60,438 nt of DNA from CAZMGD01 sp964565705. Lineage in GTDB: Bacteria; Actinomycetota; Acidimicrobiia; Acidimicrobiales; Ilumatobacteraceae. The notes under the pieces were generated by a model. That model saw only the letters and a list, made by a program, of their open reading frames with translations. It was not told the DNA's origin and ran no database searches. Location: positions 1 through 60,438 of the forward strand of contig CAZMGD010000010.1 in assembly GCA_964565705.1 (NCBI GenBank). The letters run 5' to 3'. Below, piece by piece: positions 32,998 to 42,500 of this stretch. Every line of letters begins with the position of its first letter. The first letter of the stretch is position 1. A program made the translations under genes and the position numbers.

Positions 32998-34026
32998 TCA
33001 GTCGCCGGCCGCGGCGCTGCACACCGTCTCGGTGATGATGCCGGTGACCAGGTAGGGGTCGCTGTTGGCGTTCGGACGGCGATCCTCGGCGTAGCCCTTG
33101 CCCGCCTTCTCGACCTGCCACGGGATGCGGATCGACGCACCGCGGTTGGAGACGCCGTAGCTGAACTGGTCGTACGGCGCGGTCTCGTGCTTGCCGGTGA
33201 GGCGGCTCTCGATGTCGTCGCCGTACGCCATGACGTGCTCCTTGACCTTCCCGCCGATCGCCTCGCAGGCGGCGATGATGGCGTCGTAGCTCTCGCGCAT
33301 CGCCTTCGTCGAGAAGTTGGTGTGCGCACCGGCGCCGTTCCAGTCGCCCTGCTTGGGCTTGGCGTCGAAGCTGACGACGACGTCGTGCTTCTCGGCGATC
33401 AGCTGCAGCAGCCAACGCCCGACCCACAGGTGGTCGCTGACCGTGAGCGGATCGGCGGCGCCGATCTGGAACTCCCACTGGCCGGGCATGACCTCGGCGT
33501 TGGTGCCCTCGATCAGCAGCCCGGCGTCGATGCACGCCTGGGTGTGCTCCTCGATGATCGGGCGGCCGATCGCCCGGTCGATGCCGACGCCGCAGTAGTA
33601 CGGGCCCTGCTCGCCCGGCTCGGTGCCGTCCTCCGGGAAGCCGTAGGGCTCGCCGTTGGTGCGCATGAGCGTGTACTCCTGCTCGATGCCGAAGATCATC
33701 TCCTGATCGGCGAACCTCTCGTAGACGGCCTTCAACGGCGCCCGGGTGTTCGTCTCGTGCGGGGAGAAGTCCTCGGGCAGGAGCACCTCGCACAGCACGA
33801 GGATGTTCTTGCCGCCCCGGATCGGGTCGGGGCAGGTGAAGACGGGCTGGAGCACGCAGTCGGAGTGGTCGCCCGTGGCCTGCTCGGTCGACGAGCCGTC
33901 GAATCCCCAGATCGGCAGATCCTCGAGCGCCGGCGACGCGCTGTCTTTCAGGATCTTCGTCTTGTTGCGCAGTTGCGCGGTCGGCTTCTTGCCGTCGAGC
34001 CAGATGTATTCGGCCTGGTAGGGCAT
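32998..34026 (-). CDS. glnII: type II (eukaryote-like) glutamine synthetase
   Basis: This 342-residue protein starts at ATG 34026 with GAAAGGCGAG upstream. It has the short GSII layout. Matches are YIWLDGKKPTAQLRNKTK, LPIWGFDGSSTEQATGDHSD, IFGIEQEYTLMRTNGEPYGFP, GINAEV-like LIEGTNAEVMPGQWEFQIG, and GAGAHTNFSTKAMRE with ASIRIPWQVEKAGKGYAEDRRPNANSDPY. GSII occurs in eukaryotes and some actinobacteria and rhizobia. It lies upstream of glnA and the GlnR-like gene. Paired type I and II synthetases under GlnR are known in Streptomyces. A likely GlnR-type direct repeat lies about 120 bp upstream. Confidence 0.92.
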   Translation of the reverse strand: MPYQAEYIWLDGKKPTAQLRNKTKILKDSASPALEDLPIWGFDGSSTEQATGDHSDCVLQPVFTCPDPIRGGKNILVLCEVLLPEDFSPHETNTRAPLKAVYERFADQEMIFGIEQEYTLMRTNGEPYGFPEDGTEPGEQGPYYCGVGIDRAIGRPIIEEHTQACIDAGLLIEGTNAEVMPGQWEFQIGAADPLTVSDHLWVGRWLLQLIAEKHDVVVSFDAKPKQGDWNGAGAHTNFSTKAMRESYDAIIAACEAIGGKVKEHVMAYGDDIESRLTGKHETAPYDQFSYGVSNRGASIRIPWQVEKAGKGYAEDRRPNANSDPYLVTGIITETVCSAAAGD

Positions 34027-34144
34027 GTTCAGGACTCGCCTTTCGCGGAAGATTGTGTTGGGGGCGGCGGGGGCCGTCCTCGGCTGCCTTCTGGGGCCGC
34101 CGTGACACGCTGCCAGCGAGCTGTTGCCCGTTGTTTGCCCTACT

Positions 34145-34160
34145 GTGAACGGCGTGTGAA
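34145..34160 (-). promoter_or_regulatory. candidate GlnR-type direct repeat upstream of glnII
   Basis: On the minus strand TTCAC is repeated with six bases between (TTCACacgccgTTCAC), an 11-bp period as used by OmpR-family dimers. It resembles, but does not exactly match, the GTNAC-N6-GNAAC box. The site sits about 120 bp before the glnII start in the divergent region with a lipoprotein gene. Confidence 0.35.
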
Positions 34161-34230
34161 AGCACATGGGCGCCGAGGTGGCCGCTCGGTGCGCGGGAAC
34201 CCCCATCGGCCTGCCATCGTCAGACATGCC

Positions 34231-35079
34231 ATGAGACGTCAACCGGTGCTCGCCATCGCCGCCATCTGCCTGCTCGCGCTCGTTGCCTGCGGCGGCGACG
34301 ACAGCGCCACGCCGACCACGACGTTCCCACCGCTGGACTCGGTGTCGGGCACGGACGGGTTCCAGTACGCCACGGGCGCCGACGACGTCGTGATCAAGAT
34401 CGAGCACACCGGTGGCTTCGTGCCGGCGACGTTCGAGTTCACCCGCACGCCGGATCTGCTGGTCACCGGTGACGGGCAGGTGTTCACCCCGGCGATGACC
34501 ACGCTCGAGTACCCGGGCCGGCTGGTCGTACCACCGTTCGTCCAGCAGCTCGACCCCGAGGGGATGCAGGCTCTGCTGGCACACGCCGACGAGGCTGGGC
34601 TCCTGGCCACCCCGCCGGTGTACGCCACCAACGACATGATCGCCGACGCCCCGAACACGGTGGTGACGTTCGAGGTGGACGGTCAGACGTTCGTGCACTC
34701 GGCGTACGCGCTGGGACTCGACGAGGAGACCGATCCGGCCCGCCAGCGCCTCGCCGAGTTCGTGGCCGATGCCACCACGTTGACCGCCGTCGTTCCGGAG
34801 GGCTCGCTGTCGGAGGCGACGCAGTTCGTGCCGGCGGCCTACGAGATCCAGGCGACGCCGGCCGATCCGGCAGGCGTGGACGCGGCCACCGAGGTCGAGT
34901 GGCTGTCGGACACGGGCATCGCCCTGGCCGCTGCCGCCGAGTGCGTCGAGGTGCCCGAGCGCGACGTCGCGGCGACGGCCACGCTCCTCGACGCCGATCA
35001 GGCCACGTTCTTCGTCGAGGACGGCGTCACCTACCAGCTGGCCGTCCGTCCCCAGCTCCCCGGTGGCCCCGCCTGCTGA
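34231..35079 (+). CDS. predicted lipoprotein of unknown function
   Basis: This 282-residue protein has the signal sequence MRRQPVLAIAAICLLALVAC, lipobox LVAC, and an acidic/Thr linker. The mature part is strand-rich, with GFQYATGADDVVIKIEHTGGFVPATFEFTRTPDLLVTGDGQVF near the N-terminus. The final stretch has cysteines (AAECVEV and PGGPAC). No family is recognised. The gene is divergent from glnII and upstream of nadE. A link to either is only positional. Confidence 0.7.
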   Translation: MRRQPVLAIAAICLLALVACGGDDSATPTTTFPPLDSVSGTDGFQYATGADDVVIKIEHTGGFVPATFEFTRTPDLLVTGDGQVFTPAMTTLEYPGRLVVPPFVQQLDPEGMQALLAHADEAGLLATPPVYATNDMIADAPNTVVTFEVDGQTFVHSAYALGLDEETDPARQRLAEFVADATTLTAVVPEGSLSEATQFVPAAYEIQATPADPAGVDAATEVEWLSDTGIALAAAAECVEVPERDVAATATLLDADQATFFVEDGVTYQLAVRPQLPGGPAC

Positions 35080-35108
35080 GCGGGCGCGCCCCGGTGATCG
35101 CCGCGTCG

Positions 35109-35114
35109 TAGCCT
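35109..35114 (+). promoter_or_regulatory. candidate -10 element (TAGCCT) of leaderless nadE
   Basis: TAGCCT is followed by seven bases and GTG 35122. No ribosome site is seen, and the hexamer is the same as before the SufR-like gene. Confidence 0.55.
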
Positions 35115-35121
35115 GTCCGCG

Positions 35122-36840
35122 GTGACATCGATCCGACTCGCACTCGCCCAGATCGACGCGTACGTCGGTGACCTCGACGCGAACGTCGAGCGGATCCTCG
35201 CCGCGTACGACGCGGCCGAAGCCACCGGTGCCCAGATCGTCGGCTTCCCCGAGCTGTCGACGGCCGGCTACCCGCCCGAGGACCTGTTGCTGAAGCCGGC
35301 GTTCGTCGCCGACAACCTCGCCGCTCTCGAGCGCGTGGCGGCCGCAACGCGCGACCTCGTCGCGGTCGTCGGCTTCATCGACGCCGGCCGCGACCTCTAC
35401 AACGCGGCCGCGGTCTGTGCGAACGGCAAGGTCGTCAGCACGTACCACAAGCGCGATCTGCCGAACTACGCCGTGTTCGACGAGGCCCGCTACTTCATGC
35501 CCGGCCGCGACGACGTCGACCCGCTCGAGCTGGTCGAGGTCGGCGGCGTCAAGGTGTGCGTCAGCATCTGCGAGGACATCTGGAGCCCGTTCGGCCCGCT
35601 CGCCGAGCAGGCGGCCGGGGGCGCCGAGCTCTGCATCAACCTCAACGGCTCGCCCTACACCCGCGGCAAGCTCGCGTCGCGTGAGCGGATGCTGGCCACC
35701 AGGGCCGCCGACGCCAGCTGCGCTGTCGCCTACGTCAACCGGGTCGGTGGTCAGGACGAGCTGATCTTCGACGGCGGGTCGATGGTGTTCGGCCCGGACG
35801 GCCAGCTGCTGGCCCGCTCGCCGCAGTTCAGCGAGGACCTGCTCGTCGTCGACGTGCCCATCACACCCGTCTACCGCAAGCGGCTGCTCGACCCGCGCGG
35901 GCGCGACACCGACGAGGCACTGCCGATCATCCACCTGTCCGACGCCCCGAGCGGGGCGCCCGAGCCGGTTGCGACGCTGATCGAGCCCGAGCTCGACGAC
36001 ATCGCCGAGCTGTACCAGGCGCTCGTCGTCGGCACCCGCGACTACGTGCGCAAGAACCGCTTCACCGACGTCGTGATCGGGCTGTCGGGCGGCATCGACT
36101 CGACGATCGTGGCCTGCGTCGCCGTCGACGCACTCGGGGCCGACCACGTGCACGGCGTCAGCATGCCGAGCCGCTACAGCAGCGACGGCTCCAAGGACGA
36201 CGCCGAGGCGCTCGCGGTCGCGCTCGGCATCGACTACCGCACCGTCGCGATCGAACCCGCGTTCCAGGCCTACCTCGACATGCTCGGGCCGAGCTTCGGT
36301 GACCGCCCGACCGACGTCACCGAGGAGAACCTCCAGAGCCGTTGTCGCGGCCAGGTGCTGATGGCGCTGTCCAACAAGTTCGGGTGGATGGTGCTGACCA
36401 CCGGCAACAAGAGCGAGCTCGCGGTCGGCTACTTCACGCTGTACGGCGATTCGGTCGGTGGCTATGCGGTGATCAAGGACGTCCTCAAGATGGACGTGTA
36501 CGCGCTGTGCCGCTACGTCAACGCCCGGGCCGGTACGGAGGTCGTGCCGGAGGCCGTCCTCACCAAGCCGCCGTCAGCGGAGCTGCGCCCCGACCAGCGC
36601 GACGACCAGAGCCTGCCGCCCTACGAGGTGCTCGACGACATCCTCCGCCGCTACGTCGAGGAGGACCAGACCGGTCCCGAGATCGTCGACGCCGGCTTCG
36701 ACAAGGACGTCGTGGCCCGCGTCACCCGCCTCGTCGACCTGAACGAGTACAAGCGCCGGCAGTGTCCGCCCGGCGCCCGGGTGTCGGTGAAGGCCTTCGG
36801 CAAGGATCGCCGCTTCCCGATCACCAACGGCTACCGGTAG
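35122..36840 (+). CDS. nadE: glutamine-dependent NAD+ synthetase
   Basis: This 572-residue enzyme has two domains. The N-terminal nitrilase-type glutaminase (about residues 1-260) has the triad Glu in FPELSTAGYPPEDLL, Lys in YHKRDLPNY and Cys in VSICEDIWSPFG. The C-terminal synthetase has the PP-loop GLSGGIDSTIVACV (about residue 320), then TTGNKSELAVGYFTLYGDSVGGYAVIKD. It amidates nicotinate adenine dinucleotide with glutamine-derived ammonia. The length is normal for the two-domain bacterial type. The location beside two glutamine synthetase genes is metabolically sensible. The gene ends just before palindrome P3. Confidence 0.93.
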   Translation: MTSIRLALAQIDAYVGDLDANVERILAAYDAAEATGAQIVGFPELSTAGYPPEDLLLKPAFVADNLAALERVAAATRDLVAVVGFIDAGRDLYNAAAVCANGKVVSTYHKRDLPNYAVFDEARYFMPGRDDVDPLELVEVGGVKVCVSICEDIWSPFGPLAEQAAGGAELCINLNGSPYTRGKLASRERMLATRAADASCAVAYVNRVGGQDELIFDGGSMVFGPDGQLLARSPQFSEDLLVVDVPITPVYRKRLLDPRGRDTDEALPIIHLSDAPSGAPEPVATLIEPELDDIAELYQALVVGTRDYVRKNRFTDVVIGLSGGIDSTIVACVAVDALGADHVHGVSMPSRYSSDGSKDDAEALAVALGIDYRTVAIEPAFQAYLDMLGPSFGDRPTDVTEENLQSRCRGQVLMALSNKFGWMVLTTGNKSELAVGYFTLYGDSVGGYAVIKDVLKMDVYALCRYVNARAGTEVVPEAVLTKPPSAELRPDQRDDQSLPPYEVLDDILRRYVEEDQTGPEIVDAGFDKDVVARVTRLVDLNEYKRRQCPPGARVSVKAFGKDRRFPITNGYR

Positions 36841-36849
36841 CGCCCCTCG

Positions 36850-36897
36850 TTCTCGGTCGGTTTCTGGTCGCTGGAGCGACCAGAAACCGACCGAGAA
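36850..36897. repeat. intergenic palindrome P3 (23-bp perfect stem)
   Basis: The arms 36850-36872 and 36875-36897 are exact reverse complements around GG. The outer ends TTCTCGG/CCGAGAA and the CCCCTCG flank are shared with P1, P2 and P4, but the core of the stem is different on both arms. It lies between convergent nadE and a phosphatase gene. Confidence 0.9.
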
Positions 36898-36900
36898 CCG

Positions 36901-37506
36901 TCACTCGATGTTTGACGCCTGGCGACCGAGGAGGGTCACGGTGTCGCCGGGGGTGATCGTCGCCCCGGCGAGGTGGAACCAGAAGCCGCCGAGATTGGCG
37001 ATGCGCACGTCGTCGCCCCCGATCGAGCGCCGCAGCGAGCGGATCGCCCCGCTGTGGCCGACGACGAGCAGCCGTGCGCCCGCCGCCCGGCGGGCCGCGG
37101 CGCCGACCAGCGCGTCGTGCATCCGGGCGACGGTCGACTCGAATGGTTCGAACCCGGGCGGGCGACGCTCGACATCGAGGTAGCCGGGCCACTCGCGGTG
37201 GATCTCGGCTCGGGTCATTCCCTGCCACTCGCCAGCGTGGTTCTCGCGCAATCTCGGGTCAAGGTCGACCTCGGTCGTGCCGATGACCTGCCCGATGATC
37301 GTCGCCGTCTCCGCAGCACGCCGCAGGTCGCTGGCGACGATCGCGTCGAACCGCGGTCCTCTCGCCAGCAGCCGTGCGGCGCTCTTCGCCTGTCGCCGGC
37401 CGCGCTCGGTGAGCGATGGATCGGCCTGCCCCTGCCAACGGCCGGACGCGTTCCACTCGCTCTCTCCGTGGCGGATCGCCAGCACGTCCACCCCACCCGG
37501 AGACAC
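36901..37506 (-). CDS. histidine phosphatase family protein
   Basis: This 201-residue protein of the phosphoglycerate-mutase-like superfamily has the catalytic RHG motif in LAIRHGESEWN, the downstream arginine in ASDLRRAAET, RLRENHAGEWQGMT, and the second histidine in LLVVGHSGAIRSL. This fits a cobC/SixA-like phosphatase rather than a mutase. The start at GTG 37506 leaves only a short N-terminus. Upstream ATG codons would run into the promoter of the divergent MoaD-like gene. The substrate is unknown. It converges with nadE over palindrome P3. Confidence 0.85.
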   Translation of the reverse strand: MSPGGVDVLAIRHGESEWNASGRWQGQADPSLTERGRRQAKSAARLLARGPRFDAIVASDLRRAAETATIIGQVIGTTEVDLDPRLRENHAGEWQGMTRAEIHREWPGYLDVERRPPGFEPFESTVARMHDALVGAAARRAAGARLLVVGHSGAIRSLRRSIGGDDVRIANLGGFWFHLAGATITPGDTVTLLGRQASNIE

Positions 37507-37527
37507 GAACGGGCAGGGTAACCCCGG

Positions 37528-37533
37528 TACCAT
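37528..37533 (+). promoter_or_regulatory. candidate -10 element (TACCAT) of a leaderless moaD-like gene
   Basis: TACCAT is followed by seven bases and ATG 37541. It sits in the 34-bp divergent region with the histidine phosphatase gene. Confidence 0.5.
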
Positions 37534-37540
37534 CCGATCG

Positions 37541-37783
37541 ATGGCTCGCCTCCGACTGTTCGCCTCGGCCCGGGAGGCCGCGGGCACGGGCACGGACGAG
37601 ATCGATGCGGCGACGGTGGACGGGGTGCTCGGCGCCGCCGTGCAGCGCTACGGCGAGGGCTTTGCCGATGTGCTCGGCACGTGCAAGATCTGGTTGAACG
37701 GCCAGGAGACGGATCGGACTGCTGCGGTGGGTCCCGGCGACGAGGTCGCCGTGCTGCCGCCCGTGTCGGGGGGTTGGGAATGA
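37541..37783 (+). CDS. MoaD/ThiS-like sulphur-carrier protein with two extra residues after GG
   Basis: This 80-residue beta-grasp protein reads MARLRLFASAREAAGTGTD and ends LPPVSGGWE. MoaD proteins normally end exactly in Gly-Gly, whose terminal carboxylate is adenylated and thiolated. Here two residues (Trp-Glu) follow, and the DNA reads GGGGGTTGGGAATGA without ambiguity. Activation would need trimming, or the protein works differently. No moaE, moeB or JAMM protease gene is nearby. The gene is 20 bp upstream of the RsiG-like gene and probably co-transcribed with it. Confidence 0.75.
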   Translation: MARLRLFASAREAAGTGTDEIDAATVDGVLGAAVQRYGEGFADVLGTCKIWLNGQETDRTAAVGPGDEVAVLPPVSGGWE

Positions 37784-37802
37784 GCGAACGTGGTGAGCAC
37801 CG

Positions 37803-38285
37803 ATGAGCGAGGGCAGTGAGCGGACGCTCGGCGAGCTGCGCGCCGAGCGAAACGACCTGCACGAGCAGGAGGACGTCGTGTCCTTCGCTCGTCGCCTGGC
37901 CCAGGGACGCCTCGATCTCGTGCGCGCCGAGCGCGAGATGCGCGCCCGGCGCGACAACCGCGACATCTCTGGCGAGCTGCCCTCGATCATGGGCCGGCTC
38001 GCATCCGGCTCGGATCGGCCACCTCGCGACACCGATGTCCCGGCCGACCATCCCCTCCTCACCGAGCTCGACGAGGTGTGCGCGCCGCTCGGGTTCGACA
38101 ACCTGAAGACCTGCACCGACGAGCAGCTGCTCCAGTTGCGCGACGTCCTCACCGAGTACGAACACGCCCGCTCGATGGAACGCCAGGAGCTGTTCGAGCG
38201 GATCGACGAGCTGACCGCCGACCTGGTGCGCCGCTACCAGCTCGGCGCGCCGATCGAGGGCCTCCTCGACGACACGAACGTGTAG
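37803..38285 (+). CDS. RsiG-like anti-sigma factor with c-di-GMP-binding motifs
   Basis: This 160-residue protein is mainly helical. The motif E(X)3S(X)2R(X)3Q(X)3D, which binds cyclic di-GMP in Streptomyces RsiG, is matched exactly by E23, S27, R30, Q34 and D38. A second copy has E120, S124, R127 and D135 but Phe131 in place of Gln. The two helices are separated by a Pro/Asp-rich linker, as in two-motif RsiG. RsiG holds the sigma factor WhiG when loaded with c-di-GMP. No whiG or cyclase gene lies in this window. Family assignment rests on motif and architecture; the function is inferred. Confidence 0.7.
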   Translation: MSEGSERTLGELRAERNDLHEQEDVVSFARRLAQGRLDLVRAEREMRARRDNRDISGELPSIMGRLASGSDRPPRDTDVPADHPLLTELDEVCAPLGFDNLKTCTDEQLLQLRDVLTEYEHARSMERQELFERIDELTADLVRRYQLGAPIEGLLDDTNV

Positions 38286-38375
38286 GGCTCGCTGCGCTCG
38301 CATGGGGGTCGGCTGCGGCGCAGGTTCGTGGCGATGCCCGCGCCGATCGGGTTGCTCGCTGCGCTCGCGAAGCGT
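38286..38375 (+). repeat. dispersed repeat, copy 1 (GCTCGCTGCGCTCGC-bounded)
   Basis: This roughly 90-bp non-coding stretch starts and ends with GCTCGCTGCGCTCGC and contains CGGCTGCGGCGCAGGT. Almost the same sequence occurs in reverse orientation at about 49582-49665. It fills most of the gap between the RsiG-like gene and gpsA. Confidence 0.75.
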
Positions 38376-38420
38376 CGGTGACCTCGTACTGGCGCGGCTA
38401 CGTTCTGCGCGGGGGTTGTC

Positions 38421-39410
38421 ATGCGGGTTGTGGTGCTCGGGGCGGGGTCGTGGGGGACGACGGTGGCGTCGCTGGTGGCGCGGCGACATCCGACGATGCT
38501 GTGGGCTCGCGACCCCGACGTCGCCCTCGAGCTCGACCGTGACAAGACGAACTCCCGCTACCTGTCCGGTCACCGGGTGCCGGAGTCGATGCGGGCCACC
38601 GCCGACCTCGAGCAGGCCGTGTGCCGCGCCGAACTGCTCGTCGTCGGGGTGCCGTCGATCGCGGTGCGGGCCACGCTCGAGGCGGCCCAGGCCTACGTCC
38701 CGCCGCAGATCCCGATCGTCAGCCTCACCAAGGGGTTCGAGGCCGGCACGCTGCTGCGGATGACGCAGGTGATCGAGGACGTGCTGCCCGCGCACCCGAC
38801 GGCGGTGTTGACCGGCCCGAACATCGCCAGGGAGATCCTCGCCGGGAACGCTGCGGCGAGCGTCGTCGCCACGCGGGAGGTCGACGTCGCCGTCGGGCTC
38901 CAGCAAGTGCTGCGATCTGGGCTGCTGCGGGTGTACACGAACCACGACGTGGTCGGCTGCGAGATCGGCGGCGCGCTCAAGAACGTCGTCGCCATCGCCT
39001 GCGGGATCGCGCAGGGCCTCGACGTCGGCGACAACACACGGGCCGCGGTGATGACCCGGGGCCTGTCCGAGCTGACTCGCCTCGGGGTGGCGATGGGCGG
39101 TGAGGCGGCGACGTTCGCCGGCCTGACCGGGATGGGCGATCTCATCGTGACCTGCATCAGCCCGCACAGCCGCAACCGTCAGGTGGGCGAGCGGCTGGGG
39201 CGCGGTGAGTCGCTCGACGAGATCCTCGGTTCTATGAGCATGGTGGCCGAGGGGGTCAAGACCGCGCTCACGACTTTCGAGCTGGCGAAGCGCTACGGGG
39301 TCGACATGCCGGTGTCCGACTCGATCTACCGGGTCGTCACCGGCGCACTGACCCCTGACGAGGCCTACCGCGGTCTCCGTCGCCCGGGCCACGAATCCGA
39401 ACCCGGCTGA
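38421..39410 (+). CDS. gpsA: NAD(P)-dependent glycerol-3-phosphate dehydrogenase
   Basis: This is a 329-residue enzyme. The N-terminal dinucleotide-binding motif is VVLGAGSWGTTVASLVA, followed by SLTKGFE, TGPNIAREI (usually GPSFA) and the catalytic lysine region EIGGALKNVVAIACGI. The C-terminal helical domain has FAGLTGMGDLIVTCISPHSRNRQVG and VAEGVKTA. It makes sn-glycerol-3-phosphate from dihydroxyacetone phosphate for phospholipid synthesis. The length is typical. ATG 38421 begins right at the Rossmann strand. It is preceded by a dispersed repeat rather than a clear operon partner. Confidence 0.93.
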   Translation: MRVVVLGAGSWGTTVASLVARRHPTMLWARDPDVALELDRDKTNSRYLSGHRVPESMRATADLEQAVCRAELLVVGVPSIAVRATLEAAQAYVPPQIPIVSLTKGFEAGTLLRMTQVIEDVLPAHPTAVLTGPNIAREILAGNAAASVVATREVDVAVGLQQVLRSGLLRVYTNHDVVGCEIGGALKNVVAIACGIAQGLDVGDNTRAAVMTRGLSELTRLGVAMGGEAATFAGLTGMGDLIVTCISPHSRNRQVGERLGRGESLDEILGSMSMVAEGVKTALTTFELAKRYGVDMPVSDSIYRVVTGALTPDEAYRGLRRPGHESEPG

Positions 39411-39509
39411 TCGCGGTTTCACCGGCGCGTAACACCGGGGCAACGCCGGTCGGGCAGAGTGGATCGACGTCGACGGGTGCGAACGCGCCCGCGCATCTGG
39501 GAGTGACAC

Positions 39510-42500
39510 GTGAGCATCCATGTCGCGATCGAGCACCGGACGAGCTACAGGTTCGACCGCGCGATCACGGTGGGCCCGCACGTCGTGCGCCTGCGGCCGG
39601 CCCCGCACTGCCGCACCCCGATCCTCGCCTACTCGATGCGCGTCGAGCCGGCGGGCTGCTTCATCAACTGGCAGCAGGATCCGTTCGGCAACCACGTCGC
39701 CCGGCTCGTGTTCGAGGAGAAGCGCGACGAGCTGACGATCATCATCGACGTCGTCGCCGACATGACCGTGATCAACCCGTTCGACTTCTTCCTCGAGGAG
39801 ACCGCCGAGCGGTTCCCGTTCGACTACGCGCCCGAGCTCGCCGCCGACCTGGTGCCCTACCTGCGCGCCGACGAACCAGGTCCGTTGCTCGCCGCCTGGC
39901 TCGCCGCGTTGCCGTCACTGCCAGCGGATGGCCAGCCGACCGTGGACTTCCTGGTGTCGCTGAACCAGCGGGTGCAGCAATCCGTCGCGTACGCCGTGCG
40001 CTTCGAGGCGGGCGTGCAGAACCCCGAGGTGACGCTGGAGAAGGCGCTCGGCAGCTGCCGTGACTCGGCATGGCTGCTGGTGCAGGTGCTGCGTCACCAC
40101 GGACTCGCCGCCCGCTTCGTCAGCGGCTACCTGGTGCAGCTGACGGCAGACGTCGCTGCGCTCGACGGACCGAGCGGGCCGACCGCCGACTTCACCGACC
40201 TCCACGCCTGGGCCGAGGTGTACCTGCCCGGTGCTGGATGGGTCGGCCTCGACCCGACGTCGGGTCTGTTCGCCGGCGAAGGCCACCTGCCGCTCGCATG
40301 CACCCCGGAGCCGTCGTCGGCGGGCCCGATCGAGGGGGCGATCGAGCGGTGCGAGGTCACGATGGACTACGCCAACCGCGTCAGCCGCCTCCACGAGGAT
40401 CCCCGCGTCACCAAGCCCTACAGCGACGAGCAGTGGGCGGCGATCGACGCACTGGGCGCCGCCGTCGATGCTCGGCTGGCCGCCGGCGACGTGCGGTTGA
40501 CGATGGGTGGCGAGCCGACGTTCGTGTCGATCGACGACATGGAGTCGGCCCAGTGGACGGTCGACGCCGACGGGGACGACAAGCGGGAGATGGCCTGGTC
40601 GCTCAGCCAGCGGCTGGCCGAGCGGGTCGGCCCCGGCCACGTCGTGCACCATGGCCAGGGCAAGTGGTACCCCGGCGAGCCCTTGCCGCGCTGGCAGATG
40701 GGCCTCTACTGGCGGCGCGACGGGCTGGCCCTCTGGCAGGATCCGACCCGGTTCGCCGATCCGTGGACGCCGGGTTCGGCGATCCCCGCCGATGCCGAAG
40801 ACCTGGCGAAGACGATCGCGGTCCGGCTCGGCGTGCCGGCCGACCGCGTGCTGGCCGCCTACGAGGACCCGCTCGTCGCGCTCAGCCTGCAGGCGTCGCT
40901 GCCCGGTGGCGACCCGCCGGAGCTCGATCCCGCCGGCGACTCGTTGCGCTTCGGGCCTGCCCGCGAGCGGCTCGTCGCCCATCTGGATGCGACGATCGCC
41001 GACCCCGTCGGCTGGGTGTTGCCGATCTCCCCGGACCCGGCGTTGCCCGGCATCGGTCGTTGGCAGTCGACGCGCTGGACGCTGCGCCGCGGGCGCCTGG
41101 TGCTGTTGCCGGGCGACTCCCCGATCGGGCTGCGCCTGCCGCTGGCGTCGCTCACCTGGCAGCCGCCGCCGGTGGTGGTGGAGCGTTCGACCCTCGACGA
41201 GCGCGGTGACCTCGCCGAGCCCGCCACTCCCGAGGTCGTCGATCCCGACACGTCCGCAGAGCTGTTGCACCCCGTGGAACCGCTGCCGCCGACGGCCCTG
41301 TGCGTACAGCTCCGCGAGCGCCGCCTGCACGTGTTCCTGCCGCCGCTCGAGTACCTCGAGGACGGGGTGCGGTTGCTCGCCGCGGTCGAGGCCGCGGTCG
41401 CCGACGTCGGTGCTGAGGTCGTGCTCGAGGGCTATCCGCTACCGCGCGACCCACGGATGGACTGCGTGATCGTCGCGCCCGATCCGGGCGTGATCGAAGT
41501 CAACGTGCAGCCGGCCGACTCGTGGACCGAGCTGACCGAGCTGACGACCGAGCTGTACGACGATGCCCGCGAGAGCCGCCTGGCGACGGAGACGTTCGAT
41601 CTCGACGGCCGTCACGGGGGAGCGGGTGGCGGCACGCACATCACGCTCGGCGGCCGGACCCCGGCGGACAGCCCGCTGCTGCGCCGTCCGGACCTGCTGC
41701 GCAGCCTGATCACCTACTGGCAGCACCACCCGTCACTGAGCTACCTGTTCTCCGGCCGGTTCATCGGCCCGACCAGCCAGGCGCCACGCGCCGACGAAGG
41801 TCGCGTCGAATCCCTGTACGAGCTGGAGATCGCGTTCGGCGAGATGGAGCGCCTCGCCGGCGAGGGCCCGCCGCCGTGGCTGGTGGACCGGCTGCTGCGC
41901 AACCTGCTGACCGACGTCACGGGCAACACGCACCGCGCCGAGTTCTGCATCGACAAGCTGTTCAGCCCCGACGGCGAGCGCGGTCGCCTCGGCCTGCTGG
42001 AGCTGCGCGCGTTCGAGATGCCGCCGCACGCCCGGATGGCGCTCGTCCAAGCGTTGCTCGTGCGTTCGATCGTGGCCCGCTGCTGGGAGTCACCGTACGC
42101 AGGGCCACTCGTGCGTTGGGGTTCGGAGCTGCACGACCGCTTCTTGCTGCCCCACTACGTGCAGGCCGACATCGCCGACGTGTGCGCCGACCTGCACGCC
42201 CACGGGGTCGTGTTCGACCTCGGCTGGATCGGGCCGTTCCTCGAGTTCCGGTTCCCGCGCATCGGGTCGAGGACGATCGGCGATGTCACGATCGAGCTCC
42301 GCAGCGCGATCGAGCCATGGCTGGTGCTCGGCGAGGAGACGACGTCGAACTCGACCGCCCGCTACGTCGACTCGTCGGTCGAGCGCCTCCAGGTGCAGGT
42401 CAGCGGGATGACCGAGGGCCGTCATGCCGTGACGTGCAACGGCCGCGTCGTGCCGCTGCGACCGACCGCCGTGCCCGGCACGACGGTGGCCGGCGTCCGC

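Noticed and set aside
38302..38763. Plus-strand frame across the dispersed repeat into gpsA
   Set aside because: Shifted frame over gpsA; the repeat itself shows no coding signature.
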